Shown here piece by piece: positions 22,153 to 31,063 of a DNA stretch of 36,951 bases. The notes under the pieces are model-generated. The model was given only the letters and a program-made list of their open reading frames with translations, had not been told where the DNA came from and ran no database searches. The stretch's first letter is position 1, and each line of letters opens with the position of its first letter. Position numbers and translations under genes: made by a program. The stretch is from JBGAPI01 sp044221335 (GTDB lineage Bacteria; Pseudomonadota; Gammaproteobacteria; Xanthomonadales; Ahniellaceae), in NCBI GenBank assembly GCA_044221335.1, contig JBGAPI010000055.1:1-36951 (forward strand), written 5' to 3'.

Positions 22153-24030
22153 TCCGCTGCCCGCGGGCGGGGCGACATCGCCATCGTCGGGAAGCGCGAC
22201 GAGCGTGCCACGCGCGAGCTCCGACTCCAGCCCATGCATCCGCTCGACGATCGCCGCGCGGGCGGCCTTCGGCAGGGTCGCGAGCGCGTGCTCGCTCTCC
22301 CAGGCGGCGCGCAGGAAGCAGCGCTGCGCGCGTTCGTCGTCCCCCAGGAGAGCGTAGGCACGCCCGAGGTTGACCCAGAATTCCGGGCGCTCGCCGGCGG
22401 CGATCGCGGCGCGGAAATGGTCGCGAGCGGCGTCGCCCTGCCCGGTCAGGATCAGCGCCATGCCTTCGACCTGCACGGCGGTGGCGTGCTCCGGCGCGTG
22501 GGCGCGCACCGAGCGTGCGGCGTCGAGCGCGGCGTTCACCGTCGCCATCGCGTCGCTGCCGCCGCGGCCGAGCAGGATCGCATCGATCTGCGCGCTGGCG
22601 TTCCCGAGGACACGATCGTCCTGCCACGACCACAACGCGGCGCCGCTGCCGACGAGCGCGGCGAGGATCATCACGACCCGCAGGAGCAGCGGCGGCAGTG
22701 TCCACTGCGGTCCGTCGCCGGCAGCGCAGACGAGGCGCGCCGCACGACCGATGACCGCCAGCAGCAGCAGGGTCGTGAGCGGGATCTGCAGCGGAAACCA
22801 CGCCAGCGCCGAGACGGCCGCGGCGACCAGCACGGCCAGCAGGAGGGTGGGCTCGAGCGTTGACGGATCATCGACCGGATGCCGCCGGATCCTTCTGTCG
22901 AGGCCGAGCAGCAGGAGCAGCACGCCTCCGGTTCCGGCAAGCGCCAGCGGCCAGCCGAGCTCGGCGGCCGCCTGCAGGTACTCGTCGTGCACGGCGACAT
23001 TGGCGTCGGCGTTCGGTGGCATCCTGAGGCGCAGGCCGCTGTCGAGCTCGACCGCGACGCGCCGGCGGGTCGACTCGAGCGCGTAGCTGCCCGGGCCGAA
23101 TCCGAGCAGCGGGCGCTGCCGGACCATCTCCACCGCAGCGGCCCAGGCGCCGACACGATCGGTGGACAGCGCCTGCCAGCGGTCCACGTCGGCCTGCCGG
23201 TGGCGGAGCCACAGCGCGTCGCGCGTCGGCCCCCACAGCGGCGTCACGGCCACCAGCGCGGCGACCGCCAGCAGCCACGGCAGCAGTCGCACGCGGCGGA
23301 CGCGGGTGGCGAGCAGCGCCAGCACCGCGGCGATCAGGGCAGCCAGGCTGGTGCGTTGCTGGTTGACGAGGATGGTCGCGAGCATCAGGACCAGCAGCGC
23401 CGCCGCGGTCGCCCGCGCGCGGGAGCCGCGTCCGGACAGCACGATCGCGGCCGCGCCGGCGCCGACCAGTGCACAGGCAAGCGTCACGAAGCCCTCGTTG
23501 CCGAGCAGGGCGCCGGACGGAAACCGCCCGCCGAGCTGGACCACGCCGCCGACTCCGACGATGCCGAAGTACTGCAGGATCGAGAGCACGGCCGTCGCCG
23601 CGACCAGCAGCACCGTCGCGGCGGCGAGGCGGCGACGCGTCGCCGTCGGCAGCTCCAGCGCCGCGGTCAGCACGGCGACCTGGACCAGTGCACACCAGGG
23701 CGCGATCGCGAGCAGCGCTCGCGCGCGATGCGGCGAGGCCGCCACCGAGGCCGCGAGTAGCCCCAGAGCCACCAGCAATGCGATGCCCACCGGGCGCGGG
23801 ATCGACCACGACGTCGACGCGCGCCATGCGGCGGCGATCGCGGCGACCGCGACGCCCACGGCGACCAGCGCCCACTTGGGCGCGCTGTAGGCATCGAGCG
23901 CGACCGGGTCGATCGCGACGGTCGCGGCGAGCAGCGCGAACAGCAGGCCGGCGATGGCCGCGGCCGGCAGTCGTGCCGACCCGTCGACCGGAGCGGTCGC
24001 GACGGCGGCGGCTGGCGCGCGGGCTCGCAC
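22138..24030 (-). CDS. O-antigen ligase/polymerase-like membrane protein with C-terminal TPR
   Basis: 630 residues with about 10-12 hydrophobic helices in the first 460. A large periplasmic loop between helices carries the Wzy_C signature (RWQALSTDRVGAWAAAVEMV, RPLLGFGPGSYALE, AVHDEYLQAAAELG). The C-terminal 150 residues hold TPR-type repeats such as EFWVNLGRAYALLGDDERAQR. Proteins of this kind join or polymerise glycan units on the periplasmic side (WaaL, Wzy or PglL types); the TPR tail is common in PglL-like and ligase variants. Start GTG 24030, nine bases after the VCBS gene. Ligase, polymerase and protein glycosyltransferase cannot be told apart by eye. Confidence 0.8.
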   Translation of the reverse strand: MRARAPAAAVATAPVDGSARLPAAAIAGLLFALLAATVAIDPVALDAYSAPKWALVAVGVAVAAIAAAWRASTSWSIPRPVGIALLVALGLLAASVAASPHRARALLAIAPWCALVQVAVLTAALELPTATRRRLAAATVLLVAATAVLSILQYFGIVGVGGVVQLGGRFPSGALLGNEGFVTLACALVGAGAAAIVLSGRGSRARATAAALLVLMLATILVNQQRTSLAALIAAVLALLATRVRRVRLLPWLLAVAALVAVTPLWGPTRDALWLRHRQADVDRWQALSTDRVGAWAAAVEMVRQRPLLGFGPGSYALESTRRRVAVELDSGLRLRMPPNADANVAVHDEYLQAAAELGWPLALAGTGGVLLLLLGLDRRIRRHPVDDPSTLEPTLLLAVLVAAAVSALAWFPLQIPLTTLLLLAVIGRAARLVCAAGDGPQWTLPPLLLRVVMILAALVGSGAALWSWQDDRVLGNASAQIDAILLGRGGSDAMATVNAALDAARSVRAHAPEHATAVQVEGMALILTGQGDAARDHFRAAIAAGERPEFWVNLGRAYALLGDDERAQRCFLRAAWESEHALATLPKAARAAIVERMHGLESELARGTLVALPDDGDVAPPAGSGSAGG

Positions 24031-24039
24031 CGACCCGGC

Positions 24040-25317
24040 TCAGCCCTTCGGCGCCGCGCCTTTCGGCGCGACCAGTTTCAGCACGCCGATTCCGCCGCCG
24101 TTGCTGCAGTCGCTGCGCATCAGCATCGGATCGGGCTCGCCGGCGAAGCTGACGGCGATCTCGTCGCCGCCGTCGTGGTCGACATCCGCGGCGGTCAGAC
24201 CGTAGCCGCTGCAGCCCGCACGCCAGTCCGGGGCCGGCAGCGCCCGACCCTCGAGATAGCCGCCATCCCCGGCGACGAACTGGCGCAGCACGCCCCGCTC
24301 GTCGACCGCGACCAGCACCGGGGGCGCGCCGCGCTCCGGTGTCGCGAAAGCGAGGTTGCGGATCAGCGCGCTGTCGCGATCGGCAGCAAGCGATGTCCGC
24401 TGGGCGGTCTTGCCGCGCGCGGTCACCCGGTCGACATGGGTCCACCAGGCCTCGTCATGGCGCTCCTGCCAGGCCAGCGCGATGGCGCTGCCGCCGTCGG
24501 CCACCGCGAGCGCCATCAGTCGTGCGTCGTCCGGGAAACCTGGTAGTTCGAGCGGCTCCCACCGGCCCTTGCGGGCGCGCTGCAACCGGACGACGCCGCG
24601 CTCGGGAAATTCCGCCGCGGCAACCAGGGTCCGACCGCCGCGGTCGGTCGCGGCGAGGCGCGCGGTGGCGGTGACCGGATCGCGCGGCATGGCCTTCCAG
24701 CCGCTCTTGCCGGCCAGGAAGATCGCCAGCGACGGCCGATCGCCGGTGCCGTCCGACGCGGTCATGCCCTCGCTCGGTGCGATCAGATCCACCCGGCCGT
24801 CGCCATTCCAGTCATAGGCGAGCACCCGGCGGGCGCTGAACCCCGGCGGCCCGCCCGGACGTCGGAACGGCAGCCCGCCGGAGGCGTCGGTGAATCCCCC
24901 GCGACCATCACCGCGGAGCGCGACCAGCCCGCCGAGGTGCACGCCGAGCGCGAGATCGGGCCGGCCATCACCGTCGAAGTCCAGGACCGCGACGCCGCCG
25001 AAATCGTAGGAGCTCGGGAACGTCGCGTCGGACCACTTCTGCCAGTGCCCCTGGCCATCCCCGCGGAAAATCGCGGCCGGCTGGGCGCTCTTGCGCGGCG
25101 GCGGCAACACCAGGTCGGGATGGCCGTCGCCGTCCATGTCGGCAATCGCGAGGTTGTCGCGCCACTGGTCGACGCGCGGCAGACCCTCGTCCAGCGTCTG
25201 CCAGACATAGCCGTCCGACGGCGCCGAAGGGACCGCCGCGCCGCGCTGCGCGGCGGTCGACGAGCCCGCCACCGCACCGGCGGCGATCACTAGAACGAAC
25301 AGCCGGCTGGCATGCAT
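24040..25317 (-). CDS. Secreted FG-GAP/VCBS-repeat protein
   Basis: 425 residues. A Sec signal (MHASRLFVLVIAAGAVAGSSTA) is followed by blades with calcium-binding-type motifs: NLAIADMDGDGHPDLVLP, AVLDFDGDGRPDLALG, LAYDWNGDGRVDLIAP and LTAADVDHDGGDEIAVS. The D-x-D/N-x-D-G pattern is typical of FG-GAP/VCBS beta-propeller proteins, which are extracellular adhesins or scaffolds. GGAGAG about eight bases upstream supports ATG 25317. An intrinsic terminator lies only 14-37 bp before this site, so expression may depend on read-through from the secreted-protein genes or on its own weak promoter. Function beyond extracellular binding is unknown. Confidence 0.83.
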   Translation of the reverse strand: MHASRLFVLVIAAGAVAGSSTAAQRGAAVPSAPSDGYVWQTLDEGLPRVDQWRDNLAIADMDGDGHPDLVLPPPRKSAQPAAIFRGDGQGHWQKWSDATFPSSYDFGGVAVLDFDGDGRPDLALGVHLGGLVALRGDGRGGFTDASGGLPFRRPGGPPGFSARRVLAYDWNGDGRVDLIAPSEGMTASDGTGDRPSLAIFLAGKSGWKAMPRDPVTATARLAATDRGGRTLVAAAEFPERGVVRLQRARKGRWEPLELPGFPDDARLMALAVADGGSAIALAWQERHDEAWWTHVDRVTARGKTAQRTSLAADRDSALIRNLAFATPERGAPPVLVAVDERGVLRQFVAGDGGYLEGRALPAPDWRAGCSGYGLTAADVDHDGGDEIAVSFAGEPDPMLMRSDCSNGGGIGVLKLVAPKGAAPKG

Positions 25318-25330
25318 CGGACCACTCTCC

Positions 25331-25362
25331 AAAGAAAAGGGACGCGACCGGAGTCGCGTCCC
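25331..25362 (-). terminator. Intrinsic terminator after the P-domain gene
   Basis: On the minus strand GGGACGCGACTCCGGTCGCG, continuing TCCC, forms a perfect 10-bp stem with a 4-base loop and is followed by TTTTCTTT. It lies between the P-domain gene (stop at 25385) and the VCBS gene (start 25317), whose ribosome-binding site follows the T tract directly. Confidence 0.85.
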
Positions 25363-25384
25363 TGGAGTCAACCGGAAACGCGGC

Positions 25385-26029
25385 TCAGTTCGAGCGGCGC
25401 GTGAGGTTGGTTGCCACCGCGGCCAGCAGCAGGCCGATCAGCACCAGCAGGCCCGGGTTGGTCGTCGCCGGCACCGGCAGCGGATTGCAGATCGCGTCCA
25501 CCGACCAGTCGTTCAACAGCCCGACGTTGCCATTGACGAGGTCGGTGACCGTCAAGGACCAGGTGCCCGGGATGTTGTTCTGGTAGCCGGTCAACGGCGT
25601 CACCGGCGTCGCGACCCCGGACAGCGCGGGCACCGCGGCCGCGACGCAGACCGGCGCCGAGCCGCTGTCCGCGAACTCGACCACCATGTCGTCGCCCGGG
25701 CAGGCACTCGACGGCGGACTCTGCAGCGCGTCGATCAGGGTCGCGGTCTGTGCCGCCGGATTGGTGACGGTGATCCGGAGATCACCGATGAAGCTGTGGG
25801 TGATGTTGACCTTGATGCCCAGGCCACGGATGCCGGTCGAACAGGTCAAGGCGGGCACGGTGAACGACGAGGTCACGCCGGCCTGCGGGCCGTCCGGAAT
25901 CTGCGTCGTGCAGTTGGTGCCGCTGGACGCGAGGCAGCTGGCCTCGGTCGCCAGTGCGGCACGCGGGCCGGCGGTGACACCGGCCAGGCCCAGCACCGCG
26001 AGGAACAGCGTCTTGGTGGGGATGCGCAT
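25385..26029 (-). CDS. Secreted P-domain protein with C-terminal membrane anchor
   Basis: 214 residues. A Sec signal (TKTLFLAVLGLAGVTAGPRAALA) is followed by a proprotein-convertase P-like domain (PF01483 style): GIRGLGIKVNITHSFIGDLR, ITVTNPAAQTATLID, GTWSLTVTDL and LNDWSVD. The C-terminus has the form LPVPATTNPGLLVLIGLLLA followed by RRSN: a short Pro-rich leader, a hydrophobic helix and a basic end, like an IPTL-CTERM/PEP-CTERM-type sorting signal. No protease domain is present. Its ATG lies three bases after the preceding gene's stop, and a strong terminator follows. The domain call is fairly sure; the sorting-signal reading is an inference. Confidence 0.75.
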   Translation of the reverse strand: MRIPTKTLFLAVLGLAGVTAGPRAALATEASCLASSGTNCTTQIPDGPQAGVTSSFTVPALTCSTGIRGLGIKVNITHSFIGDLRITVTNPAAQTATLIDALQSPPSSACPGDDMVVEFADSGSAPVCVAAAVPALSGVATPVTPLTGYQNNIPGTWSLTVTDLVNGNVGLLNDWSVDAICNPLPVPATTNPGLLVLIGLLLAAVATNLTRRSN

Positions 26030-26032
26030 GGC

Positions 26033-27277
26033 TCAGTTCCCGAGGGTGAAGTTGAGGGCCGGATTCCCGCTGGCGTTGGTGACCTGCACCGCCTGCGCAC
26101 CCGATCCGTAGGAACCTGTCTGGTTGTGCTGCACGACGACGAAGGACTGCGCGCGCTGATTGGCCGCATCCGCGGTGTTGCGGGTCAGGTTGAGGTAGAC
26201 GTGCCCGCCCACGTTACTGGTCAGGCTCGACACCGGGACGCGCTGCGCGGCGAGGCCGAACAGCGTCGTGTTGACGTTGGTCGGATTCTCCTGGTCGTCG
26301 AACACCAGGACCTGCCGCTGCGGGAGCGGGAACGGCGCCGGCAGGGTGCCGCAGGTGAACGGCTGAACGGCGGTTCCCGGATCCCGCCAGACGATCAGGT
26401 CGGTGCGAAGTCCGGTGCTGGCGCTGCTGTTGAAGTAGCGGGCGTCGGACGTGGCGAACACTGGCTCACGGTGGTCGGCCGCGGTGTAGCCGTTCATGCT
26501 GCCATAGAACGTGTAGGTCCCGGCACCGGTGGTCAGCGGGCTCACGAAATCCGCCTCGATCGGCACCAGCGGCGCGGAGCTGGCGAGGCTCGCCGCCTTG
26601 TGGGTGTAGGTCACGTTGCCGGCCAGCACATTCTGAGCGGTGATATCCGACGTGAAGTAGTTGGCGTCATTGGGGGAGCGAAGCGTGCAGTTGTTGACGG
26701 CGTCGATGGTGACGTAGCCGCGGGCGATGTTGTCGCCTTTCGCCGAGCCCAGGCACTTGCCGCCCTGAAAGGCGTCCGCCACACCGGTGTGCGCCGTGCG
26801 GAGGTGGTCGACGAAACTCTGCGGCAGTCGCGTCGGTGGCAGGAGCCCGGAGCAGCTGGCGAAATTGATGTCCTGCGAGGCCGACCCCTTCGGGGAAATG
26901 GTGTCCGTCGGATCCTGTCCGGCGCTGGCGCTGGCCGGCAGCACCCCCTTGAACACCAGGCGCAGGTCGATCTCGCTGGTCACGTAACCCTGCTGGTAGA
27001 CGGTGAAGTTCAGGGTCGGGACGCCGAGGTCGCTCCACAGGGTGACGTGGGACAGGATGGCGGTCGCGGTGGTGTTGGTCAGGCGAATGGTGGTCTGCGG
27101 GCCGTCCTCGCGACCGAGGTCGACCTCGAAGTACGGCACCAGCACCGTGGCGGCGGGAACCGGGTCGACGGTGCCGACCACGGCGTGCGCCGGGACCGGC
27201 GCCAGGGCGGCGAGTCCGAGCAGGCCGGCGACGGTGCCGAGCAGCCAGGAGCGGACGCGTGAAGTGATGCGGTTCAT
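26033..27277 (-). CDS. Secreted protein of unknown function, tandem paralogue B
   Basis: 414 residues with a Sec signal (SWLLGTVAGLLGLAALAPVPAHA). It shares a continuous pattern with the gene just upstream: LVPYFEVDL, TNTTATAILSHVTLWSD, IDLRLVFKGVLP, SAGQDPTDTIS, SQDINFASCSGLLPP, KGDNIARGYVTID, GTYTFYGSMNGY and a C-terminal QSFVVVQ. Four or more Cys residues sit at conserved places, suggesting disulphides. I do not recognise the family; related proteins occur in Lysobacterales without a known role. It starts 14 bases after the paralogue's stop and is followed after three bases by the P-domain gene, so it is in one transcription unit. Confidence 0.72.
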   Translation of the reverse strand: MNRITSRVRSWLLGTVAGLLGLAALAPVPAHAVVGTVDPVPAATVLVPYFEVDLGREDGPQTTIRLTNTTATAILSHVTLWSDLGVPTLNFTVYQQGYVTSEIDLRLVFKGVLPASASAGQDPTDTISPKGSASQDINFASCSGLLPPTRLPQSFVDHLRTAHTGVADAFQGGKCLGSAKGDNIARGYVTIDAVNNCTLRSPNDANYFTSDITAQNVLAGNVTYTHKAASLASSAPLVPIEADFVSPLTTGAGTYTFYGSMNGYTAADHREPVFATSDARYFNSSASTGLRTDLIVWRDPGTAVQPFTCGTLPAPFPLPQRQVLVFDDQENPTNVNTTLFGLAAQRVPVSSLTSNVGGHVYLNLTRNTADAANQRAQSFVVVQHNQTGSYGSGAQAVQVTNASGNPALNFTLGN

Positions 27278-27291
27278 GGTCGCTCCTGGGC

Positions 27292-28530
27292 TCACGGGGT
27301 GATGACGAAATTGGAGGCGGCAACCGCCGAGTCCATCGCTGTGCAGGTGGTGCCGGCCGTCATCCGGAGGACGCCGTCGACCGGTCGCAGCACCGTCACG
27401 AAGGACTGCGATGCACCGACCTGGGACGGCGGATTGTTGCCCGGAGCGACCGCCGTATTGAGGTTCAAGTACATCCAGCCGATCTTCTCCGTCGTCCCAT
27501 AGCCGAGGTAGGCGTTGGTCAGCGGCGCCAGCTGGGTCGCGATCGGCGCGAGCGATGACGGCGCCAGCGGCACCTGGAAGGACTTGCTGTTGATGATTCG
27601 GGCCTGCGACTGTCCGAGCGGCGCGTAGGCCGGACGGCCCGCGGCGCAGGAGAACGCCGCCGGAGCGACCTTGGGATCGCGCCAGATGACCGCACTCGAG
27701 GTGCCGCTGTCGCCCTGCACCGCCCAGTTGGTGGCGAGCGGTTCGCGGCGATCGCTCGAGTCCCAACCGTGCATGCGACCGTAGAACGTGTAGTTGCCCG
27801 CGGTATTGATTCGCGGATCGGCGACATCCGCTTCGACCGACACGGCGTTGAACACGCTCAGCTGGCCGGTGGCCGGATTCGTCACCAGGTAGTCGCCCAC
27901 GATGGTGTTCTGCAGCGTCGCGAAGAAGCTGCTGAAGTAGTCGCTCTGGGAAGGATCCGTGCCCGAGGTCACGCACTGCGTCATGGTGTCGATCGTCACG
28001 TAGCCGCGGGCGATTCCGTCGCCCTTGCTGCTCCCGACGCACTGGCCGGGGTAGCGCACTGTCGATGGATTGCCGGTCAGCATCGCCGCGATGTCCGCCA
28101 CCGTCCCCGCCGCCACCTGCGCTGGCGGCAGGACGCCGTTGCAGCCCGGGAAGTTGATGTCCTGGGAGAACGTGCCCTTGTGGGAGATGGTGTCCGTCGG
28201 ATCCTGGCCCGCCGAGGCCGTGCGCGGCAGGACTCCGGCGAGCACCTGACGCAGATCGATCGCCGTCGTGTCGTAACCGGTCATGTAGGAGGCGAAGTTG
28301 AACACCGGGATGCCGGCGTCGCTCCACAGCGTCGCATTGAGCATCACCGCGGTCGCGCTGGTGTTCGTCACGCTGATGACGGTGTTGCGGCCGTTGGCGT
28401 TGGCCAGGTCGACCTCGAAGTACGGCACCAGCAGCGTGGCGCTGGGCACGGTGTCGATGGCACCGATGGCGGCGTGCGCCCACGGCGTCGCGAGCAGGCA
28501 CAGACTGGCCAACCAATGTCGAATCCGCAT
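27292..28530 (-). CDS. Secreted protein of unknown function, tandem paralogue A
   Basis: 412 residues, first gene of the secreted block. Sec signal MRIRHWLASLCLLATPWAHA; GGGGGAA lies about six bases before the ATG at 28530. It carries the same landmarks as its neighbour: LLVPYFEVDLANANGRN, TNTSATAVMLNATLWSD, TASAGQDPTDTIS, SQDINFPGCNGVLPP, KGDGIARGYVTID and GNYTFYGRMHGWDSS. It is longer in the middle (a DPSQSDYFSSFF region). The pair looks like a tandem duplication followed by divergence. No catalytic motif is visible; a role as an extracellular or surface protein is inferred from the signal peptide. Confidence 0.72.
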   Translation of the reverse strand: MRIRHWLASLCLLATPWAHAAIGAIDTVPSATLLVPYFEVDLANANGRNTVISVTNTSATAVMLNATLWSDAGIPVFNFASYMTGYDTTAIDLRQVLAGVLPRTASAGQDPTDTISHKGTFSQDINFPGCNGVLPPAQVAAGTVADIAAMLTGNPSTVRYPGQCVGSSKGDGIARGYVTIDTMTQCVTSGTDPSQSDYFSSFFATLQNTIVGDYLVTNPATGQLSVFNAVSVEADVADPRINTAGNYTFYGRMHGWDSSDRREPLATNWAVQGDSGTSSAVIWRDPKVAPAAFSCAAGRPAYAPLGQSQARIINSKSFQVPLAPSSLAPIATQLAPLTNAYLGYGTTEKIGWMYLNLNTAVAPGNNPPSQVGASQSFVTVLRPVDGVLRMTAGTTCTAMDSAVAASNFVITP

Positions 28531-28546
28531 TGTGTTCCCCCGATTC

Positions 28547-28558
28547 TGATCATGATCA
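28547..28558. promoter_or_regulatory. Perfect 12-bp palindrome upstream of the secreted block
   Basis: TGATCATGATCA is self-complementary and lies 17 bases before the ATG at 28530, just upstream of its ribosome-binding site. Its position would suit an operator, but the sequence is simple and could arise by chance. No matching copy was found elsewhere in the window. Confidence 0.25.
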
Positions 28559-28716
28559 CCGCGACCGCGCACCCCATCGGCGTCGCTTGGGCGCGACACC
28601 GGTACGCGATCCGGGATGCCGGAATGATGTCCGTTTTGTGATGACGGGCACAAGTCCGGGGAACCCCCAGAACGGTTACAGAAGGGCACGCGGGACGAGG
28701 ATGCTCCGGACGGCAG

Positions 28717-29685
28717 TCACCGCTTGCCGCGGCCAGACCCCTCGATCGCTCCAAAGGCGTCTTCGGGACGGTAGACCTTGCCCCGCCGGCGGCGCAGTCC
28801 ATCGATCAGCCCCCGGCGCCACCAGCGGGCGCCGGAATGCCCGGCGAGCGTCGCGACGACGGCCCTTGCCAACTTTTTCGCCGCCAGCCACGCGACCATC
28901 GCCCAGGACTGATGACGCCAGGCGAGCTCCAGATCGTTGCGGCAGCGGTAGTACGTCAGCAGCGCGGCGACCTCCGGTTGCGAGCGGCTGCTGCCGCGGC
29001 CGGCGTGATTCACGGTTGCGGCAGGTACCAGCAAGGTCGGCACACCGGCCGCGCGGAGGCGAAGGCCGTAGTCCACCTCTTCGCCATAGAGGAACCAGGC
29101 CGGATCGAGAAAGCCGTAGCGCGTGATCAGCTCCCGCGGGATCAGCACCACGCTGCCCCAGGCGGTCGCGACCGGAATCGGAGCAACGTCGGGGGCGGCG
29201 AGCTCGACCACGCCGCCGCGCGGACCGAACCAGGCGTGCGGTCCGGCCGCGAGGTCGAGATAGCGCTGCGGGAACCTCAGGTGGCGGCGTCCGGGTGGCG
29301 CGTCGAGCGCTTCCGCAGCGAGGTAGAGCGCTGCCCCGGACCCCTGCCACGCGGAGGTGAGTTCCGCCAGCGCGTCCACCCCGAACCGGGTATCGCTGTT
29401 GACCAGGACCAGGGCGTCGGCGGCGACTTCGTCGAGGACCGCGAGTGCCAGCGCATGGCCGCCGGCGTAGCCGAGATTTTCCGGTGCCGATCGCATGAGG
29501 ACCCGCGGAAAGCCCGCCGCGAGTTCCGTTCCGCTGCCATCGACCGCCGCGTTGTCGATCAGCAGGAGGTCGACGTCGACCGTGGCGACGCACGCCGCTG
29601 CGGCGCGTTCGAGGGCCACGAGGCAGTCCGCAGTCTGACGCGCGTCGCACCAGTGCAGCACCGACACCAGCAGGCGGGGCTTCAC
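28717..29685 (-). CDS. Family 2 glycosyltransferase (rhamnosyltransferase-like)
   Basis: 322 residues with a GT-A fold: VSVLHWCDARQTADCLVALE at the N-terminus, DLLLIDNAAVDGSG, ENLGYAGGHALALAV (the NxGYAGG sugar-nucleotide loop), the DxD-like metal motif in LVLVNSDTRFG, then WFLYGEEVDYGLRLRAAGV. These fit GT2 transferases of the rhamnosyltransferase type that build O-antigen or exopolysaccharide at the inner membrane. The GTG at 29685 shares bases with the flippase stop (GTGA), so translation is coupled. Donor sugar unknown; the gmd-like gene upstream in the locus is compatible with a deoxyhexose. Confidence 0.87.
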   Translation of the reverse strand: MKPRLLVSVLHWCDARQTADCLVALERAAAACVATVDVDLLLIDNAAVDGSGTELAAGFPRVLMRSAPENLGYAGGHALALAVLDEVAADALVLVNSDTRFGVDALAELTSAWQGSGAALYLAAEALDAPPGRRHLRFPQRYLDLAAGPHAWFGPRGGVVELAAPDVAPIPVATAWGSVVLIPRELITRYGFLDPAWFLYGEEVDYGLRLRAAGVPTLLVPAATVNHAGRGSSRSQPEVAALLTYYRCRNDLELAWRHQSWAMVAWLAAKKLARAVVATLAGHSGARWWRRGLIDGLRRRRGKVYRPEDAFGAIEGSGRGKR

Positions 29686-30956
29686 GCGCCACGACCCCAC
29701 GCCGCCGAGGGGCCGCCGGCGAGGCGCACCAGCACGACCATGCCGAGTTGCAGGCCACCGACCGCTGCCCAGGCCAGCGCGCCCGCCAGCATGCCGATCG
29801 CGGGCGTCCCCCACACCAGCACGATCGCCTGCACGAGGACGATCACCAGGTTGAGCCCGAGCAGGCGCCCGTAGGCCCCCGCAACGAACCAGGCGTTGCC
29901 GAACGGCGAATAGAGTGCGATCGCCGCGACGGCCAGCAGGTGGACCTGCAGCGTCGGCAACAGCGCGGCGTCCACCGTCCGTGCCCCCAGCCACAGCGGC
30001 AGCCACCACGGCGCCGTCGCGGCCAGGCCGAGGCAAGGCAACACGAGCAGCAGCAACTGGGTCCCGAGCATCGCCCGCACCGCCATCGCCGGAGCGGCGC
30101 CGGCACTCATCTGCGGCAGGAACACGCGCTGGATCGGCGGCTGCAGCGACAGCAGCGACAGGCACAGACTCGAAGCCAGGAAGTAGCTGCCATAGGCCGC
30201 GGCGTCGAGATGCAGCATCAGCCAGGGCCGGTCGACCAGTCCGGACAGCACCGCCAGCGCGGTCGCGGCGACGTAGACCGGCGAAGCCGCCGGCGCGGCG
30301 GCCGCCACCGGCGGGGAGACGCTTCCGCACGCCCGAGCGAGTTCGCGCCGTACCGCAACGAGGTTGCTCGCGAGCTCGACCGCGCCGACTGCGACGAACA
30401 CCACGAGCCAGGCCAGCACCGAGCGCATAGCCACGAGCAGCACCGCCAGTGCCAGCGCGTGCTTGATGCACAGGAACAGCGCCTGCCGGCGATTCGCCAC
30501 GGGATGACGCTGCTGGCCGTACCAATAGCCGAGCACGGCGGCATTGACGAACTGCAGCGCGAACTGGACCAACGCGAGGCGCAGCGCGACGACTGCGTCG
30601 GCCTCCGCCAGCGGCGTGCCGGCCAGCGCGGTCGGCAACGCCGGCCAGAAGGTCAGCGCCTCGACGATCACCCACAGGCCCGCACCGACCCCCGCATAGC
30701 GCCGCACGTGGGCGATGAACACGGCGCGTCGCCCGGCGTCGTCGACGACCCGCGCGCTGTCGCGCTGCAGGGGTGCGGCGAGGAACTGGTCGGCGGCGAA
30801 CAGCATCGCCTGCACGGTGAGGCAGGACGACAGCACGCCCCAGTCCGCGCGCCCCAGCAGCCGCAGATAGATCGGCGCCAGCACCAGCGTGGCCACGGCC
30901 GCCACGGCGACGTTCGCGTAGCCCGCCAGGAGATGCAGCACGGTCCTCGTCGTCAC
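29682..30956 (-). CDS. Polysaccharide flippase (Wzx/MATE-like)
   Basis: 424 residues with about 12-14 hydrophobic segments, typical of oligosaccharide flippases. The start VLHLLAGYANVAVAAVATLV and the following LAPIYLRLLGRADWGVLSSC is the common Wzx opening, with PWLMLHLDAAAYGSYFLASS near the middle. It would move lipid-linked oligosaccharide across the inner membrane. The GTG at 30956 was chosen (GGAAGC precedes it). It is first in a two-gene unit with the GT2. It belongs functionally with the ligase-like protein at 22138-24030 and the GT4 pair. Confidence 0.85.
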   Translation of the reverse strand: MTTRTVLHLLAGYANVAVAAVATLVLAPIYLRLLGRADWGVLSSCLTVQAMLFAADQFLAAPLQRDSARVVDDAGRRAVFIAHVRRYAGVGAGLWVIVEALTFWPALPTALAGTPLAEADAVVALRLALVQFALQFVNAAVLGYWYGQQRHPVANRRQALFLCIKHALALAVLLVAMRSVLAWLVVFVAVGAVELASNLVAVRRELARACGSVSPPVAAAAPAASPVYVAATALAVLSGLVDRPWLMLHLDAAAYGSYFLASSLCLSLLSLQPPIQRVFLPQMSAGAAPAMAVRAMLGTQLLLLVLPCLGLAATAPWWLPLWLGARTVDAALLPTLQVHLLAVAAIALYSPFGNAWFVAGAYGRLLGLNLVIVLVQAIVLVWGTPAIGMLAGALAWAAVGGLQLGMVVLVRLAGGPSAAWGRGA

Positions 30957-31063
30957 GCTTCCGATTTCCTCACCCGCCGCTCACGCGAATCGTGGCCGGG
31001 GTGGGAGTGTGCGTCATTTCCCGGCGGTATGACCTTGGCGCGACGACCTCCCCGAATCCGCTT

